Assembly (NCBI GenBank): GCA_018268695.1
Contig: JAFDWD010000490.1
Location: forward strand, 1 to 12,910
DNA length: 12,910 nucleotides
Source: Actinomycetota bacterium
GTDB taxonomy: Bacteria; Actinomycetota; Thermoleophilia; Solirubrobacterales; 70-9
Direction: 5' to 3'
Shown: piece after piece, positions 1-7,793 of the stretch
How the letters are laid out: each line of letters starts with the position of its first letter
How positions within the stretch are numbered: the stretch's first letter is position 1
Position numbers and translations under genes: made by a program
Notes under the pieces: model-generated
Databases searched by the model: none
Seen by the model: only the letters and a program-made list of their open reading frames with translations
What the model was told of the DNA's origin: nothing

Positions 1-591
1 ACCCTGCCCCCGTCCCACGCGACCAACCTGCAGATGGACGACGAGGACATCACCCGCACCTACGGGGCGGGCGGCTCGGGGCTCGGCGACCCGCTCTTCC
101 GCGAGCCGTGGCGGGTGGCCGAGGATCTCGAGAACGGGATGATCACCGCCGACGTCGTCGACTCCGTCTACGGGGTGGTGCTGGCAGGTGGGGAGGTCGA
201 CGAGGAGGCGACGGCGCGGCGGCGGCGCGAGCTGCGGACCGAGCGCCTGGGGGCCGATCCGAGCGCCGAGCCCGCGCCGATGGAGGAGTACCGTCCGCCG
301 CTTGTCGCGGCCGCCGGGAGCCTCTGCTGCAGTCACTGCGAGCACGTCCTCGGGCCGGCCGCCGGCAATTGGAAGGAGGGCGCGCACGTCCGCCGCTCGC
401 CGCTGACCGAGCTGGCGGAGCGGCTCGGCACCAAGGTCCGGCCGACCACGGTGATCGAGCTGGAGAGCCTCGAGTTCTTCTGCCCCTCCTGCGGCAGCCT
501 GCTGGAAGTCGACGACTTCGAGGCGGGCGAGGTGCCCTACCAGGACGTCCGGCTGGGCCACACGCGGGCCGACGCCGGCGAAGCGTTCTGA
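1..591 (+). CDS. Hydantoinase B / acetone carboxylase alpha-type subunit, C-terminal part fused to a gamma-like zinc-ribbon domain (5' partial)
   Basis: Only the last 196 residues are in the window; the frame is open to base 1, so the start lies upstream. The first ~60 residues carry the typical end of the HyuB family: the glycine-rich GAGGSGLGDP motif, then REPWRVAEDLENG and YGVVL. Family members are subunits of ATP-dependent cytoplasmic enzymes (hydantoinase, 5-oxoprolinase, acetone and acetophenone carboxylase). The protein does not end where HyuB proteins usually do. After an Arg/Glu-rich linker it continues for ~100 residues with a CSHC pair (codons 328-339) and a CPSC pair followed by LLEV (codons 481-492). 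This resembles the separate acetone carboxylase gamma subunit and matches the layout of the small protein at 12495-12824. The stop overlaps the next start as TGATG. HyuB-family assignment is firm; the zinc-binding role and the carboxylase rather than hydantoinase reaction are inference. Confidence 0.82.
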   Translation, partial: TLPPSHATNLQMDDEDITRTYGAGGSGLGDPLFREPWRVAEDLENGMITADVVDSVYGVVLAGGEVDEEATARRRRELRTERLGADPSAEPAPMEEYRPPLVAAAGSLCCSHCEHVLGPAAGNWKEGAHVRRSPLTELAERLGTKVRPTTVIELESLEFFCPSCGSLLEVDDFEAGEVPYQDVRLGHTRADAGEAF

Positions 592-1562
592 TGGCGGCGG
601 CGGGGTCGGTCGTCGTCACCTACGGCGGCTTCGCCTTCGGCCACCCGGAGGCGGGCGGGGCGCTGCGGGCGGCGGGCCACGAGCTGGTGATCTCCCCGCG
701 CGGCACCGACCGCACGCCGGAGCAGCTGAGCGAGGTGCTCGGCGACGCGGTCGCGGCGATCGCCGACGCCGACCCGTTCGACGCCGACGTGCTGGCCCGG
801 GCGGCGAACCTGCGGGTGATCGCGCGGACCGGCGTCGGCCTCGACTCGATCGACCTCGAGGCGGCCTCGCGCGAGGGCGTGGTGGTGACGACGACGCCGG
901 GGACCAACCACGAGACGGTCGCCGACCACACCCTAGCGCTGATGCTGGCGGCGCTGCGGAACCTGCGGCGGCTCGACGCGAGCGTGCGCTCCGGCGGCTG
1001 GCGCGACTTCTCCCTGCCGCTGTCCCAGCTCCACGGCTCGACGGTCGGGCTGGTCGGCTACGGGGCGATCGGGCAGGCGGTCGGCCGGCGGGTGAAGGCC
1101 TTCGGCGCGGAGCTGCTCGTCCACGATCCGGCGGGCGCTCCCGACGATGCCGCGCTGGTCGGGCTCGACGAGCTCCTGGAGCGCAGCGACGTGGTCTCCC
1201 TGCACCTGCCGCTGGCGCCGGCGACGACGGAACTGATCGACGCGCGGCGGATCGGCCTGATGCGCCCCGGGGCGGTCCTCGTCAACACCTCGCGCGGGCC
1301 GCTGGTCGACCAGGAGGCGCTGGTCGAGGCGCTCCGCGAGGGCCGCCTCGGCGGTGCCGGGCTCGACGTCTTCGCGGTCGAGCCACCCGGCCGCTCGCCG
1401 GTGACCGAGTTGCCGAACGTGGTGACCTCGCCGCACTGCGGCGGGATCAGCGCCGAGTCCAACCTGGCGATGTCGAAGATGGCGACCGAGAGCGTCCTCG
1501 CCGCCCTGGCCGGGAAGCCGACCGGCGCGATCGCGAATCCCGACGTCCTGGCGGCCCTGTGA
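591..1562 (+). CDS. D-2-hydroxyacid dehydrogenase, phosphoglycerate dehydrogenase-like
   Basis: A 323-aa member of the D-isomer-specific 2-hydroxyacid dehydrogenase family, which interconverts 2-keto acids and D-2-hydroxyacids with NAD(H) in the cytoplasm. The Rossmann motif GYGAIG is at residues 156-161 with the cofactor-binding acid D179 (VHDP). The expected catalytic residues are present: R235 in NTSRGPLVD, E264 in DVFAVEPP and H282 in SPHCGG. Length fits a catalytic core without the ACT regulatory domain of long SerA proteins, so a serine-biosynthesis role is unlikely. The ATG at 591 overlaps the preceding stop (TGATG); the frame stays open upstream to 108, but that part lies inside the previous gene and is low-complexity Arg-rich. 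It sits among fatty-acid-type genes, so its substrate is probably a hydroxy- or ketoacid of the same pathway. Substrate not predictable; 2-ketoacid or glyoxylate reductase are alternatives. Confidence 0.88.
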   Translation: MAAAGSVVVTYGGFAFGHPEAGGALRAAGHELVISPRGTDRTPEQLSEVLGDAVAAIADADPFDADVLARAANLRVIARTGVGLDSIDLEAASREGVVVTTTPGTNHETVADHTLALMLAALRNLRRLDASVRSGGWRDFSLPLSQLHGSTVGLVGYGAIGQAVGRRVKAFGAELLVHDPAGAPDDAALVGLDELLERSDVVSLHLPLAPATTELIDARRIGLMRPGAVLVNTSRGPLVDQEALVEALREGRLGGAGLDVFAVEPPGRSPVTELPNVVTSPHCGGISAESNLAMSKMATESVLAALAGKPTGAIANPDVLAAL

Positions 1563-2737
1563 TGAGCGCGATGAGCGTCGGCATGGAGGACGCCGCCTAC
1601 GAGGCTTTCCGCGAGCGGATCTTCACCGCGATGTGGAGCGAGGTCGCGCCGTTCGTCGAGGAGATCGAGGAGACCGAGACGATCCCGCGCGAGAAGATCT
1701 GGCCGGCCCTGCGCGAGATGGGCGCCTTCGGCCTGCTGGTGCCGGCCGAGTACGGCGGCGCGGAGCTGTCGGTGCGCCAGTACCTGCCGATCATCGCCGA
1801 GCTCTCCAAGGTCCACGGCGGGGTGCGCGCCGCGGTCCACGTCCACAACTCGATCGGCCACGCCCTGTATGAGCTGGGCAACGAGCGCCATCGCGCCGAG
1901 GTGCTGCCGGGGCTGGCCGAGGGGTCGAAGTCGGTCGCCTTCGGGCTGACCGAGCCGGACTCCGGGACCGGCGCCGACACCGCGACCAAGGCGCGCCGCG
2001 AGGGCGACGAGTGGGTGATCGACGGGCGCAAGTGGCTGATCACGAACTCCGACTGGGCGAGCCACTTCATGGTCTTCGCCAAGACCTCGAACGGGGACGG
2101 GCCGGAGATGCTGAGCACGATCCTGGTCGAGCGCGACGCGCCGGGCCTCGAGATCGAGCCGCTGCCGGAGACGATGGGCTGCAAGGGCGGCGAGCACGGG
2201 CTGCTCACCTTCACCGAGGCCCGCGTGCCGGTGGAGAACCTGATCGGCGAAGAAGGCGACGGGATCGGCAAGATGGAGGAGGCGCTGGAGATCAGCCGCG
2301 TTTTCGTCGCCGCCTCCTCGCTGGGGACCGCCGAATACGCGCTGGACCTCTCGGTCGAGCACGCGAAGCGGCGCAAGACCTTCGGCCGGCCGATCGCCGA
2401 CCGGCAGGCGGTGCAGCGTTATCTCGCCGAGATGGAGGTCGACGTGCACGCGCTGCGGCTGCTGCTCGACGACGCGGCGGCGAAATGGGACGCGGGCCGG
2501 CGGATCCCGAAGGAGGCGTCGATCTGCAAGCTCTTCGGGCTCGAGGCGGTGGGGCGGGTGACCGACCGGGCGCTGCTCGTCCACGGCGGCGTCGGTTACA
2601 CGCGGCGCCACCCGATCGAGCGCCTCTACCGCGACGCGCGGCTGAACTGGCTGGAGGAGGGGACGCCGACGATCCAGCAGCTGGTGATCGCGCGGGAGCT
2701 CCTCGACGGCAACGGGAAGGGCGGCGATCGTGGCTGA
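1562..2737 (+). CDS. Acyl-CoA dehydrogenase
   Basis: A 391-aa FAD-dependent acyl-CoA dehydrogenase, full length for the family. It introduces a trans-2 double bond into an acyl-CoA and passes electrons to an electron-transfer flavoprotein, which is not encoded here. Visible signatures are AFGLTEPDSGTGAD in the flavin-binding middle domain, KWLITN, the C-terminal RRKTFGRPI, and HGGVGYTRRHPIERLYRDAR. The catalytic base is E366 in the EEGTPTIQQ stretch (codon 2657-2659), at the position used by short- and medium-chain enzymes. The ATG at 1562 overlaps the previous stop (TGATG); GTG 1559, ATG 1571 and ATG 1583 are alternative starts, and no Shine-Dalgarno decides between them. It is the third gene of a coupled operon with thiolase, CoA ligase and crotonase, consistent with beta-oxidation-like catabolism. 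Chain length or ring preference cannot be read from the sequence. Confidence 0.93.
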   Translation: MSAMSVGMEDAAYEAFRERIFTAMWSEVAPFVEEIEETETIPREKIWPALREMGAFGLLVPAEYGGAELSVRQYLPIIAELSKVHGGVRAAVHVHNSIGHALYELGNERHRAEVLPGLAEGSKSVAFGLTEPDSGTGADTATKARREGDEWVIDGRKWLITNSDWASHFMVFAKTSNGDGPEMLSTILVERDAPGLEIEPLPETMGCKGGEHGLLTFTEARVPVENLIGEEGDGIGKMEEALEISRVFVAASSLGTAEYALDLSVEHAKRRKTFGRPIADRQAVQRYLAEMEVDVHALRLLLDDAAAKWDAGRRIPKEASICKLFGLEAVGRVTDRALLVHGGVGYTRRHPIERLYRDARLNWLEEGTPTIQQLVIARELLDGNGKGGDRG

Positions 2738-3920
2738 CGCGGTGATCGCGGGGGCCGCGATGACGACGTTCGGCAAGTTCCCGGACGTGAGCCTGAAGGC
2801 GCTCGCGGGGGAGGCGACCCGGGGGGCGCTGGAGGACGCGGGGCTCGGCGCGGGCGACGTCGAGGCGGTCTTCTTCGCCAACGCGGTCGCCGGGCTGATC
2901 ACCGGGCAGGAGATGGTCCGCGGGCAGGTCGCGCTGCGCGAGACGGGCCTTCTCGGCGTCCCCTTCTACAACGTCGAGAACGCCTGCGCCTCGGCCTCCT
3001 CGGCCTTCCATCTGGCGGCGATGGCGGTCGCCTCGGGGCAGGTCGACGTGGCGCTCGCGGTCGGGGCCGAGAAGCTCGTGCATCCCGACAAAGCGCGCTC
3101 GTTCGCGGCGCTCGGCGCGGCGACCGACCTGGAGCGGCGCGAGGACCTGGAGGCATTCGTCTACGACGGCGGGGAGCCTGGGAGCGGCTCGCTCTTCATG
3201 GACGTCTACGCGCTCCTCGCGCGGCGTTATGCCGAGCACAGCGGGGCGACGCCGGAGGACTTCGCCGCGGTCGCGGTCAAGAACCACCATCACGGGGCGC
3301 TCAACCCGAAGGCGCAGTACCGCGAAGAGGTGACGGTCGAGGAGGTGCTGGCGAGCCGCGCGATCAGCGGGCCGCTGAACCTCCTGATGTGCTCGCCGAT
3401 CGGCGACGGCGCCGCGGCGCTGGTCGTCTGTTCGGCTGAGCGGGCGGCGGCGATCGGCGCCGACGGTGTGCGCGTGCGGGGATTCGCGCTGGCCTCGGGG
3501 TCCGACGAGGACGGTCCGCTCGCGGTCGAGCGGGCGGCCGCACGCGCCTACGAGCAGGCGGGGCTCGGGCCGGAGGACCTCGACCTGCTCGAGGTCCACG
3601 ATGCCGCGGCCCCGGCGGAGCTGCAGATCTACGAGGAGCTGGGACTGTGCGGCCCGGGCGAGGGCCCGAGCCTGCTCGCCTCCGGCGCCACCGCGCTCGG
3701 CGGCCGGGTCCCGGTCAATACCAGCGGTGGCCTCCTCAGCAAGGGCCACCCCGTGGGCGCGACCGGCTGCGCCCAGCTGGTCGAGCTGACCGAGCAACTG
3801 CGCGGCCGCGCCGGCGCCCGCCAGGTCGAGGGTGCGCGGGTCGGCCTCGCCGAGAACGCCGGCGGCTTCCTCGCCCCCGACCAGGCCGTCGCCGCCGTGA
3901 CGATCCTCGAAGCGTCATGA
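2730..3920 (+). CDS. Thiolase family protein, SCP2/acetyl-CoA acetyltransferase-like
   Basis: A 396-aa thiolase-fold protein of the SCP2-like branch, expected to cleave a 3-ketoacyl-CoA with CoA or a related C-C bond. The nucleophilic cysteine is C86 in the NVENACASASSAFH block. H290 (EVHDAAAPAE) and H340 (SKGHPVGATG) match the other two active-site histidines. Two points are odd. The C-terminal CxG cysteine of classical thiolases is absent (the region reads LAENAGGFLAP), and the HDCF cysteine of SCP2 thiolases is an alanine (HDAA). The usual acid/base cysteine is therefore not obvious. The start is GTG 2730, giving an 8-nt overlap with the acyl-CoA dehydrogenase; the coding begins MADAVIAGAAMTTFGKF, as is usual for this family. 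A non-thiolytic role, such as an Ltp-type aldolase, is possible, but no DUF35/MaoC-type partner is nearby. Confidence 0.9.
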   Translation: MADAVIAGAAMTTFGKFPDVSLKALAGEATRGALEDAGLGAGDVEAVFFANAVAGLITGQEMVRGQVALRETGLLGVPFYNVENACASASSAFHLAAMAVASGQVDVALAVGAEKLVHPDKARSFAALGAATDLERREDLEAFVYDGGEPGSGSLFMDVYALLARRYAEHSGATPEDFAAVAVKNHHHGALNPKAQYREEVTVEEVLASRAISGPLNLLMCSPIGDGAAALVVCSAERAAAIGADGVRVRGFALASGSDEDGPLAVERAAARAYEQAGLGPEDLDLLEVHDAAAPAELQIYEELGLCGPGEGPSLLASGATALGGRVPVNTSGGLLSKGHPVGATGCAQLVELTEQLRGRAGARQVEGARVGLAENAGGFLAPDQAVAAVTILEAS

Positions 3921-5482
3921 GCGTCTCGGTCGCGACGATCTTCGAGGCCTCCTACGAGCGCTTCGCCTCCCGCCCCGCGCTGCTCGGCGACGACGGCGTC
4001 CGCACCTACGCCGAGCTCGGCGAACGCGCCCACCGCTTCGCCTCGAGCCTCCGCGGCCTCGGTGCGGCGCGCGGCGACCGTGTCGTCATCGTCGCCCCCA
4101 ACAGCCCCGCCTACATCGAGGTCTCGCACGGGATCTTCGTCGGCGGCTTCGTCCGGGTCGCGCCGAGCTACAAACTGCACCCGGAGGAGGTCGGTCAGAT
4201 CATCGGCGACTGCGAGCCGAGCGTCCTCGTCGTCAGCCCGGAGTGGGCGGCGCGGCTGGACGAGGTCCCGGGCGCCGCGGGCCGCCGTGTCGTCGTCCTC
4301 GGCCCTCCGACCGAGCGCGCGATCGCCTACGAGGAGCTGCTCGAAGGCGGCCATCCCGAGCGCTGCGAGGCGCCACCACGCCCCGAGGACCTCTGCGCGC
4401 TCCTCTACACCTCGGGGACCACCGGGGCGCCGAAGGGCGCGACGCTGACCCACGCCAACTGGGTCGCGATGATGCGGAACTCGATGGTCGAGCTGCCGAC
4501 GCTCGGCACCGACGACGTGATCCTCCACGTCGCCCCGCTCAGCCACCTGGCCGGGTACTTCGAGCCGACCTGCTCGGCCCGCGGCGTCGCCCACCTCGTC
4601 CACGAGGCGTTCGACCCGGTCGCCGTCCTCGACGCGATCGAGCGCCACCGCGTGACGACGATCCCGCTGGTCCCGACGATGCTGAACATGATGTTGCCGG
4701 AGGTCGATGCCGACCCCGATCGGGATTTCTCCAGCCTGCGGGCGATCGCCTATGGCGGCTCGGGCATCGCGCCCGACCGGCTCGCCCGCGCGGTCGCCGC
4801 GTTCGGCGACGTCTTCGTCCAGTTCTTCGGCCTCTCGGAGACGCCGATGCCGCTGACCGCGCTGTCGCGGCGCGACCACGAATACGACCCGGCGGGCCCG
4901 ATCCCGGCGCGGCTCGCGTCGGCCGGGCGTCCCAACCCGTTCGTCGAGCTGCGGTTGGAGGCTGAGGACGGCGGCACGCCGGCGGTCGGCGAGGTGGGCG
5001 AGATCGTCGTCCGCGGGGACAACGTGATGGTCGGCTACTGGGGCAAGCCCGAGCAGACCGCGGCGACGATCCGCGCGGACGGCTGGGCGATGACCGGGGA
5101 CCTCGGGCGCTTCGACGACGACGGCTACCTCTACATCGTCGACCGCAAGCGCGACATGATCGTCAGCGGCGGCTACAACGTCTATCCGGCCGAGGTCGAG
5201 AACGCGATCTCCGCGCTGATCGAGGTCGCCGAGGTGGCCGTCGTCGGGGTGCCGGACGAGCGCTGGGGCGAGGCGGTGAAGGCGGTCGTCGTCGCCCGGC
5301 CGGGAACGGAGTTGAGCGAGGCCGAGGTGGTCGCCGCCTGCGACGCGCGCCTCGCCTCCTACAAGAAGCCGCGCTCGGTCGACTTCGTCGAGGAGCTGCC
5401 GAAGACCGGCTCGGGGAAGATCATGCGGCGTCGGATCCGGGACCGTTACTGGAGCGGCCGCGAGAGGAGCGTGGGCGGATGA
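3917..5482 (+). CDS. AMP-forming acyl-CoA synthetase (ANL superfamily)
   Basis: A 521-aa adenylate-forming ligase: it activates a carboxylic acid with ATP and transfers it to CoA. The phosphate loop YTSGTTGAPKG is at residues 164-174, the aromatic/SE motif FFGLSETPMP at 303-312, the adenosine-contacting MTGD at 392-395 and the hinge VDRKRD at 408-413. The catalytic lysine K501 lies in LPKTGSGKIMRR, so both half-reactions should work. Length is normal for medium-chain, long-chain or aromatic CoA ligases. The ATG at 3917 overlaps the thiolase stop as ATGA; the frame is open upstream, but that part shadows the thiolase. Placed between thiolase and crotonase, it probably supplies the CoA ester that the other enzymes process. 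If the carboxylase upstream makes a beta-keto acid, this enzyme would be the ligase for it, as benzoylacetate-CoA ligase is in acetophenone degradation. The substrate is inference. Confidence 0.92.
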   Translation: MSVSVATIFEASYERFASRPALLGDDGVRTYAELGERAHRFASSLRGLGAARGDRVVIVAPNSPAYIEVSHGIFVGGFVRVAPSYKLHPEEVGQIIGDCEPSVLVVSPEWAARLDEVPGAAGRRVVVLGPPTERAIAYEELLEGGHPERCEAPPRPEDLCALLYTSGTTGAPKGATLTHANWVAMMRNSMVELPTLGTDDVILHVAPLSHLAGYFEPTCSARGVAHLVHEAFDPVAVLDAIERHRVTTIPLVPTMLNMMLPEVDADPDRDFSSLRAIAYGGSGIAPDRLARAVAAFGDVFVQFFGLSETPMPLTALSRRDHEYDPAGPIPARLASAGRPNPFVELRLEAEDGGTPAVGEVGEIVVRGDNVMVGYWGKPEQTAATIRADGWAMTGDLGRFDDDGYLYIVDRKRDMIVSGGYNVYPAEVENAISALIEVAEVAVVGVPDERWGEAVKAVVVARPGTELSEAEVVAACDARLASYKKPRSVDFVEELPKTGSGKIMRRRIRDRYWSGRERSVGG

Positions 5483-6276
5483 GCGCGGTGACGACCGAGG
5501 TGCGCGCGGGCGCGCTGTGGGTGCGGCTGGAGCGGCCCGAGGCGATGAACAGTCTGAACTGGGACGTGGTCGCCGGGCTGGACGCGGCGTTGGACGAGGC
5601 CTTGGCCACGGACGGCGTCCACGCGCTGGTCGTGACCGGGACCGGCCGCGCCTTCTGTGCCGGCGCCGATCTCGAGATGCTCGGCGCCGCCGGGGGCGGG
5701 GACGGCTCCGACGCCGAAGACCGTTCCTTCCTGGGCTTCCTCGAGGCGGTCCTCGGGGCCTTCCGCCGGCTCGAGCAACTGCCGCTGCCGACGATCGCGG
5801 CGATCAACGGGATCGCGCTCGCGGGTGGCCTGGAGCTGATCCTCTGCTGCGACCTGGCGGTCGCCGCCGCCGGGGCGAAGATCGGCGACGCGCACGCCAA
5901 CTACGGCATCGTGCCCGGCGGCGGCGGGTCGGTGCGGCTGGCGCGGCGGGTCGGCCCGGCGCTCGCCAAGCAGCTGATGTTCACCGGGGAGTTCCTGCCC
6001 GCCGAGGAGCTCCGCCACTCGGGCCTCCTGAATGACGTCGTCCCCGACGCGGAGCTGGAGGCCGCGGTCGACGCGTTGGTCGCGAAGATCGCGACCAAGA
6101 GCCCGCTCGGCCTCGCGGTGATGAAGCAGCTGACCGACGACGCGCTGGAGTCGCCGCTCGAGGTCGGCCTGCGAGCCGAGCTGACCGCCGCCGCGCTGCA
6201 CGCGCGCTCGGCCGACATGGCCGAGGGCCTCGCCGCCTTTCGTGAAAAGCGGACCCCGGAGTTCCGGGGTCGATAG
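5479..6276 (+). CDS. Enoyl-CoA hydratase/isomerase (crotonase) family protein
   Basis: A 265-aa crotonase-fold protein that would act on a CoA thioester. The two oxyanion-hole regions are [10 protein letters not shown] (residues 58-67) and [11 protein letters not shown] (110-120). By alignment to rat enoyl-CoA hydratase, E119 matches catalytic Glu144. The position of Glu164, exactly 20 residues on, is H139 ([11 protein letters not shown]). With only one glutamate it may be a hydratase with altered acid/base chemistry, an isomerase, or another crotonase reaction. The C-terminal [17 protein letters not shown] is typical of the family. ATG 5479 overlaps the ligase stop as ATGA, and GAGAGGAGC at 5462-5470 serves as the ribosome-binding site. 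It follows the CoA ligase and precedes a dehydrogenase, the order expected for hydration and then oxidation. Confidence 0.9.
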   Translation: MSAVTTEVRAGALWVRLERPEAMNSLNWDVVAGLDAALDEALATDGVHALVVTGTGRAFCAGADLEMLGAAGGGDGSDAEDRSFLGFLEAVLGAFRRLEQLPLPTIAAINGIALAGGLELILCCDLAVAAAGAKIGDAHANYGIVPGGGGSVRLARRVGPALAKQLMFTGEFLPAEELRHSGLLNDVVPDAELEAAVDALVAKIATKSPLGLAVMKQLTDDALESPLEVGLRAELTAAALHARSADMAEGLAAFREKRTPEFRGR

Positions 6277-6288
6277 GGAGGGAGTGCA
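6277..6288 (+). promoter_or_regulatory. Ribosome-binding site deciding a GTG start
   Basis: GGAGGGAGTGCA fills the 12-nt gap between the crotonase stop (TAG, 6274-6276) and the GTG at 6289. The GGAGGGAG core is a strong Shine-Dalgarno sequence at suitable distance, which supports the GTG as the start of the first short-chain dehydrogenase. Confidence 0.7.
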
Positions 6289-7086
6289 GTGAGTCCAGCG
6301 CCGGATCTGCTCAGCGTGTCGGGAAGGGTCGCCCTGGTCACCGGGGCCGGACAGGGGGTCGGGCGGCAGATCGCCCTCCACCTCGCCGCCCACGAGGCGG
6401 CCGCGGTCGTCGTCAACGACTTCTACGCGGAGCGCGCCGAGGCGGTCGCGGCGGAGGTCGAGGCGCTCGGCGCTCGCGCGGTCGCGGCCCAGGGAGACGT
6501 GACCGACTTCGACGGGGTGCGGGCGATGGTCGCCGCCGCCGAGGCCGAGGTCGGGCCGATCGACATCCTCGTCAACAACGCGGGCAACGCCGGGCCGGCG
6601 CAGTCGATCGTCGACCCGACCCCGTTCTGGGAGACCGGCCCCGAGGAGTGGGCGCCGTGGCTGGGGGCCAACTTCTTCGGCGTCCTCAACGCCACCAACG
6701 CGGTGGTCGGCGGGATGGTCGAGCGCGGGTACGGGCGGATCGTCACCGTCGTCTCCGACGCCGGGAGGGTCGGCGAGCCGGCCTTCGTCGTCTACTCGGG
6801 GGCGAAGGCGGGCGCGGCCGGCTTCATGCGGGCGATCGCCCGCGCGGTCGGGTCCGCGGGGGTCACCGCGAACTGCGTGGCGCTCTCGGCGATGCGGACG
6901 CCCGCGACCGAGGAGATCGTCGAGCAGGAGGACGCGGTGAAGCGGCTCTTGCGCGGCTACGTCATCCGCCGGCTCGGCGAGCCCGACGACGCCGCCAACA
7001 TGGCCCTCTTCCTCGCCTCCGACGCCGCCTCCTGGATCACCGGCCAGACCTACCCGGTGAACGGCGGCTACACGATGTCGGTCTGA
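6289..7086 (+). CDS. Short-chain dehydrogenase/reductase (SDR), first of two
   Basis: A 265-aa classical SDR that oxidises an alcohol or reduces a ketone with a nicotinamide cofactor. The cofactor loop TGAGQGVG is at residues 18-25, D44 after the second strand suggests NAD(H), NNAG is at 96-99, and the catalytic set is S156, Y169 and K173 (YSGAK). The C-terminal [16 protein letters not shown] is a normal SDR end. The insert [12 protein letters not shown] before the N128 region, and the unusual [14 protein letters not shown] where many SDRs have N-x-PG-x-x-x-T, may shape substrate choice. It starts at GTG with a strong ribosome-binding site 12 nt after the crotonase. Possible roles are 3-hydroxyacyl-CoA dehydrogenase in the same pathway, or a secondary alcohol dehydrogenase like 1-phenylethanol dehydrogenase. 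The sequence does not choose between them. Confidence 0.92.
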   Translation: MSPAPDLLSVSGRVALVTGAGQGVGRQIALHLAAHEAAAVVVNDFYAERAEAVAAEVEALGARAVAAQGDVTDFDGVRAMVAAAEAEVGPIDILVNNAGNAGPAQSIVDPTPFWETGPEEWAPWLGANFFGVLNATNAVVGGMVERGYGRIVTVVSDAGRVGEPAFVVYSGAKAGAAGFMRAIARAVGSAGVTANCVALSAMRTPATEEIVEQEDAVKRLLRGYVIRRLGEPDDAANMALFLASDAASWITGQTYPVNGGYTMSV

Positions 7087-7103
7087 GCGCGGCCGGGGAT
7101 CCC

Positions 7104-7793
7104 GTGGACTGCACCGGCAAGGTCGCGATGGTGCTCGGGGCGACCCGGGGGATCGGCCGCGCCTGCGCGGCGCGCCTGGAGGAGGCGGGCGCGACGGTCG
7201 TCGCGACCTCGCGCGCCGAGGTCGACGTGCGCGAGCGCGCGAGCGTCGAGGCGGCCGTCGACGCCGCGGTGGAGCGCCACGGCCGGATCGACGCCCTCGT
7301 CGCCAACGCGGGCGTCAACCCGCACTTCGTCCGTCCCGAGGATCTCACCGAGGCGGCCTGGGACGAGATCGTCGACGTCAACCTGCGCGGCGTCTTCTTC
7401 GCGATCCAGGCCGTCGCCCGCCACATGCTGGCGCGCGGCGAGGGCGGCAGCATCGTCGCGCTCTCCTCGGTGACCGCGGCACGCGGGACCAAGCGCGGCA
7501 TGCCCTACGTCGCCACCAAGGGCGGCCTCGACGCCGCCACCCGCACCCTCGCGGTCGACTGGGCCGAGGCCGGCATCCGCGTCAACGGCGTCGCCCCCGG
7601 CTACGTCGAGACCGACATGACCGCCGGCGTCCGCGACCACGAGTCCCTCTCCGCGTCGCTCCTCGCCCGCATCCCCATGCAGCGCTTCGGCCGCCCCGAG
7701 GAGGTCGCGTCCCTCGTCGCTTTCCTCATCAGCGACGAGGCGAGCTACATCACCGGCCAGACCTTCGCCGTCGACGGCGGCCTCTCCGCCTAG
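7104..7793 (+). CDS. Short-chain dehydrogenase/reductase (SDR), second, FabG-like
   Basis: A 229-aa SDR close in layout to 3-oxoacyl-ACP/CoA reductases. The nucleotide loop reads GATRGIG (residues 12-18); the usual threonine before it is L11. R37 after the second strand suggests NADP(H). Further motifs are ANAG at 67-70, N93, catalytic S122, Y135 and K139 (YVATK), the block [12 protein letters not shown], and the end [14 protein letters not shown]. It follows the first SDR by 17 nt. The start is taken as GTG 7104 because the fold begins only a few residues later and no ATG lies in frame between the previous stop and 7152. GGGGA at 7095-7099 is a modest ribosome-binding site, and a CTG at 7083 overlapping the previous stop is the alternative. 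The two SDRs differ in cofactor signature, so they probably catalyse different steps. It is the last gene of the operon and is followed by a strong hairpin. Confidence 0.9.
   Translation: MDCTGKVAMVLGATRGIGRACAARLEEAGATVVATSRAEVDVRERASVEAAVDAAVERHGRIDALVANAGVNPHFVRPEDLTEAAWDEIVDVNLRGVFFAIQAVARHMLARGEGGSIVALSSVTAARGTKRGMPYVATKGGLDAATRTLAVDWAEAGIRVNGVAPGYVETDMTAGVRDHESLSASLLARIPMQRFGRPEEVASLVAFLISDEASYITGQTFAVDGGLSA

Noticed and set aside
108..590. Upstream extension of the 2-hydroxyacid dehydrogenase frame
   Set aside because: The extension overlaps the HyuB/gamma-like coding sequence and reads as Arg-rich noise; the ATG at 591 overlapping the previous stop gives the normal protein length.
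1058..2902. Long open frame on the minus strand (614 codons)
   Set aside because: It lies opposite the 2-hydroxyacid dehydrogenase and acyl-CoA dehydrogenase, both with intact motifs. The translation is Arg/Pro/Ala-rich without recognisable domains, as expected for antisense frames in GC-rich DNA.
2292..3797. Long open frame on the minus strand (501 codons)
   Set aside because: Opposite the thiolase; low-complexity Arg/Ala/Gly-rich with no domain. A GC-rich shadow frame.
6648..7103. Upstream extension of the second SDR frame inside the first SDR
   Set aside because: The extension is a low-complexity shadow of the first SDR. The SDR fold starts at about 7104, so the GTG there was used.
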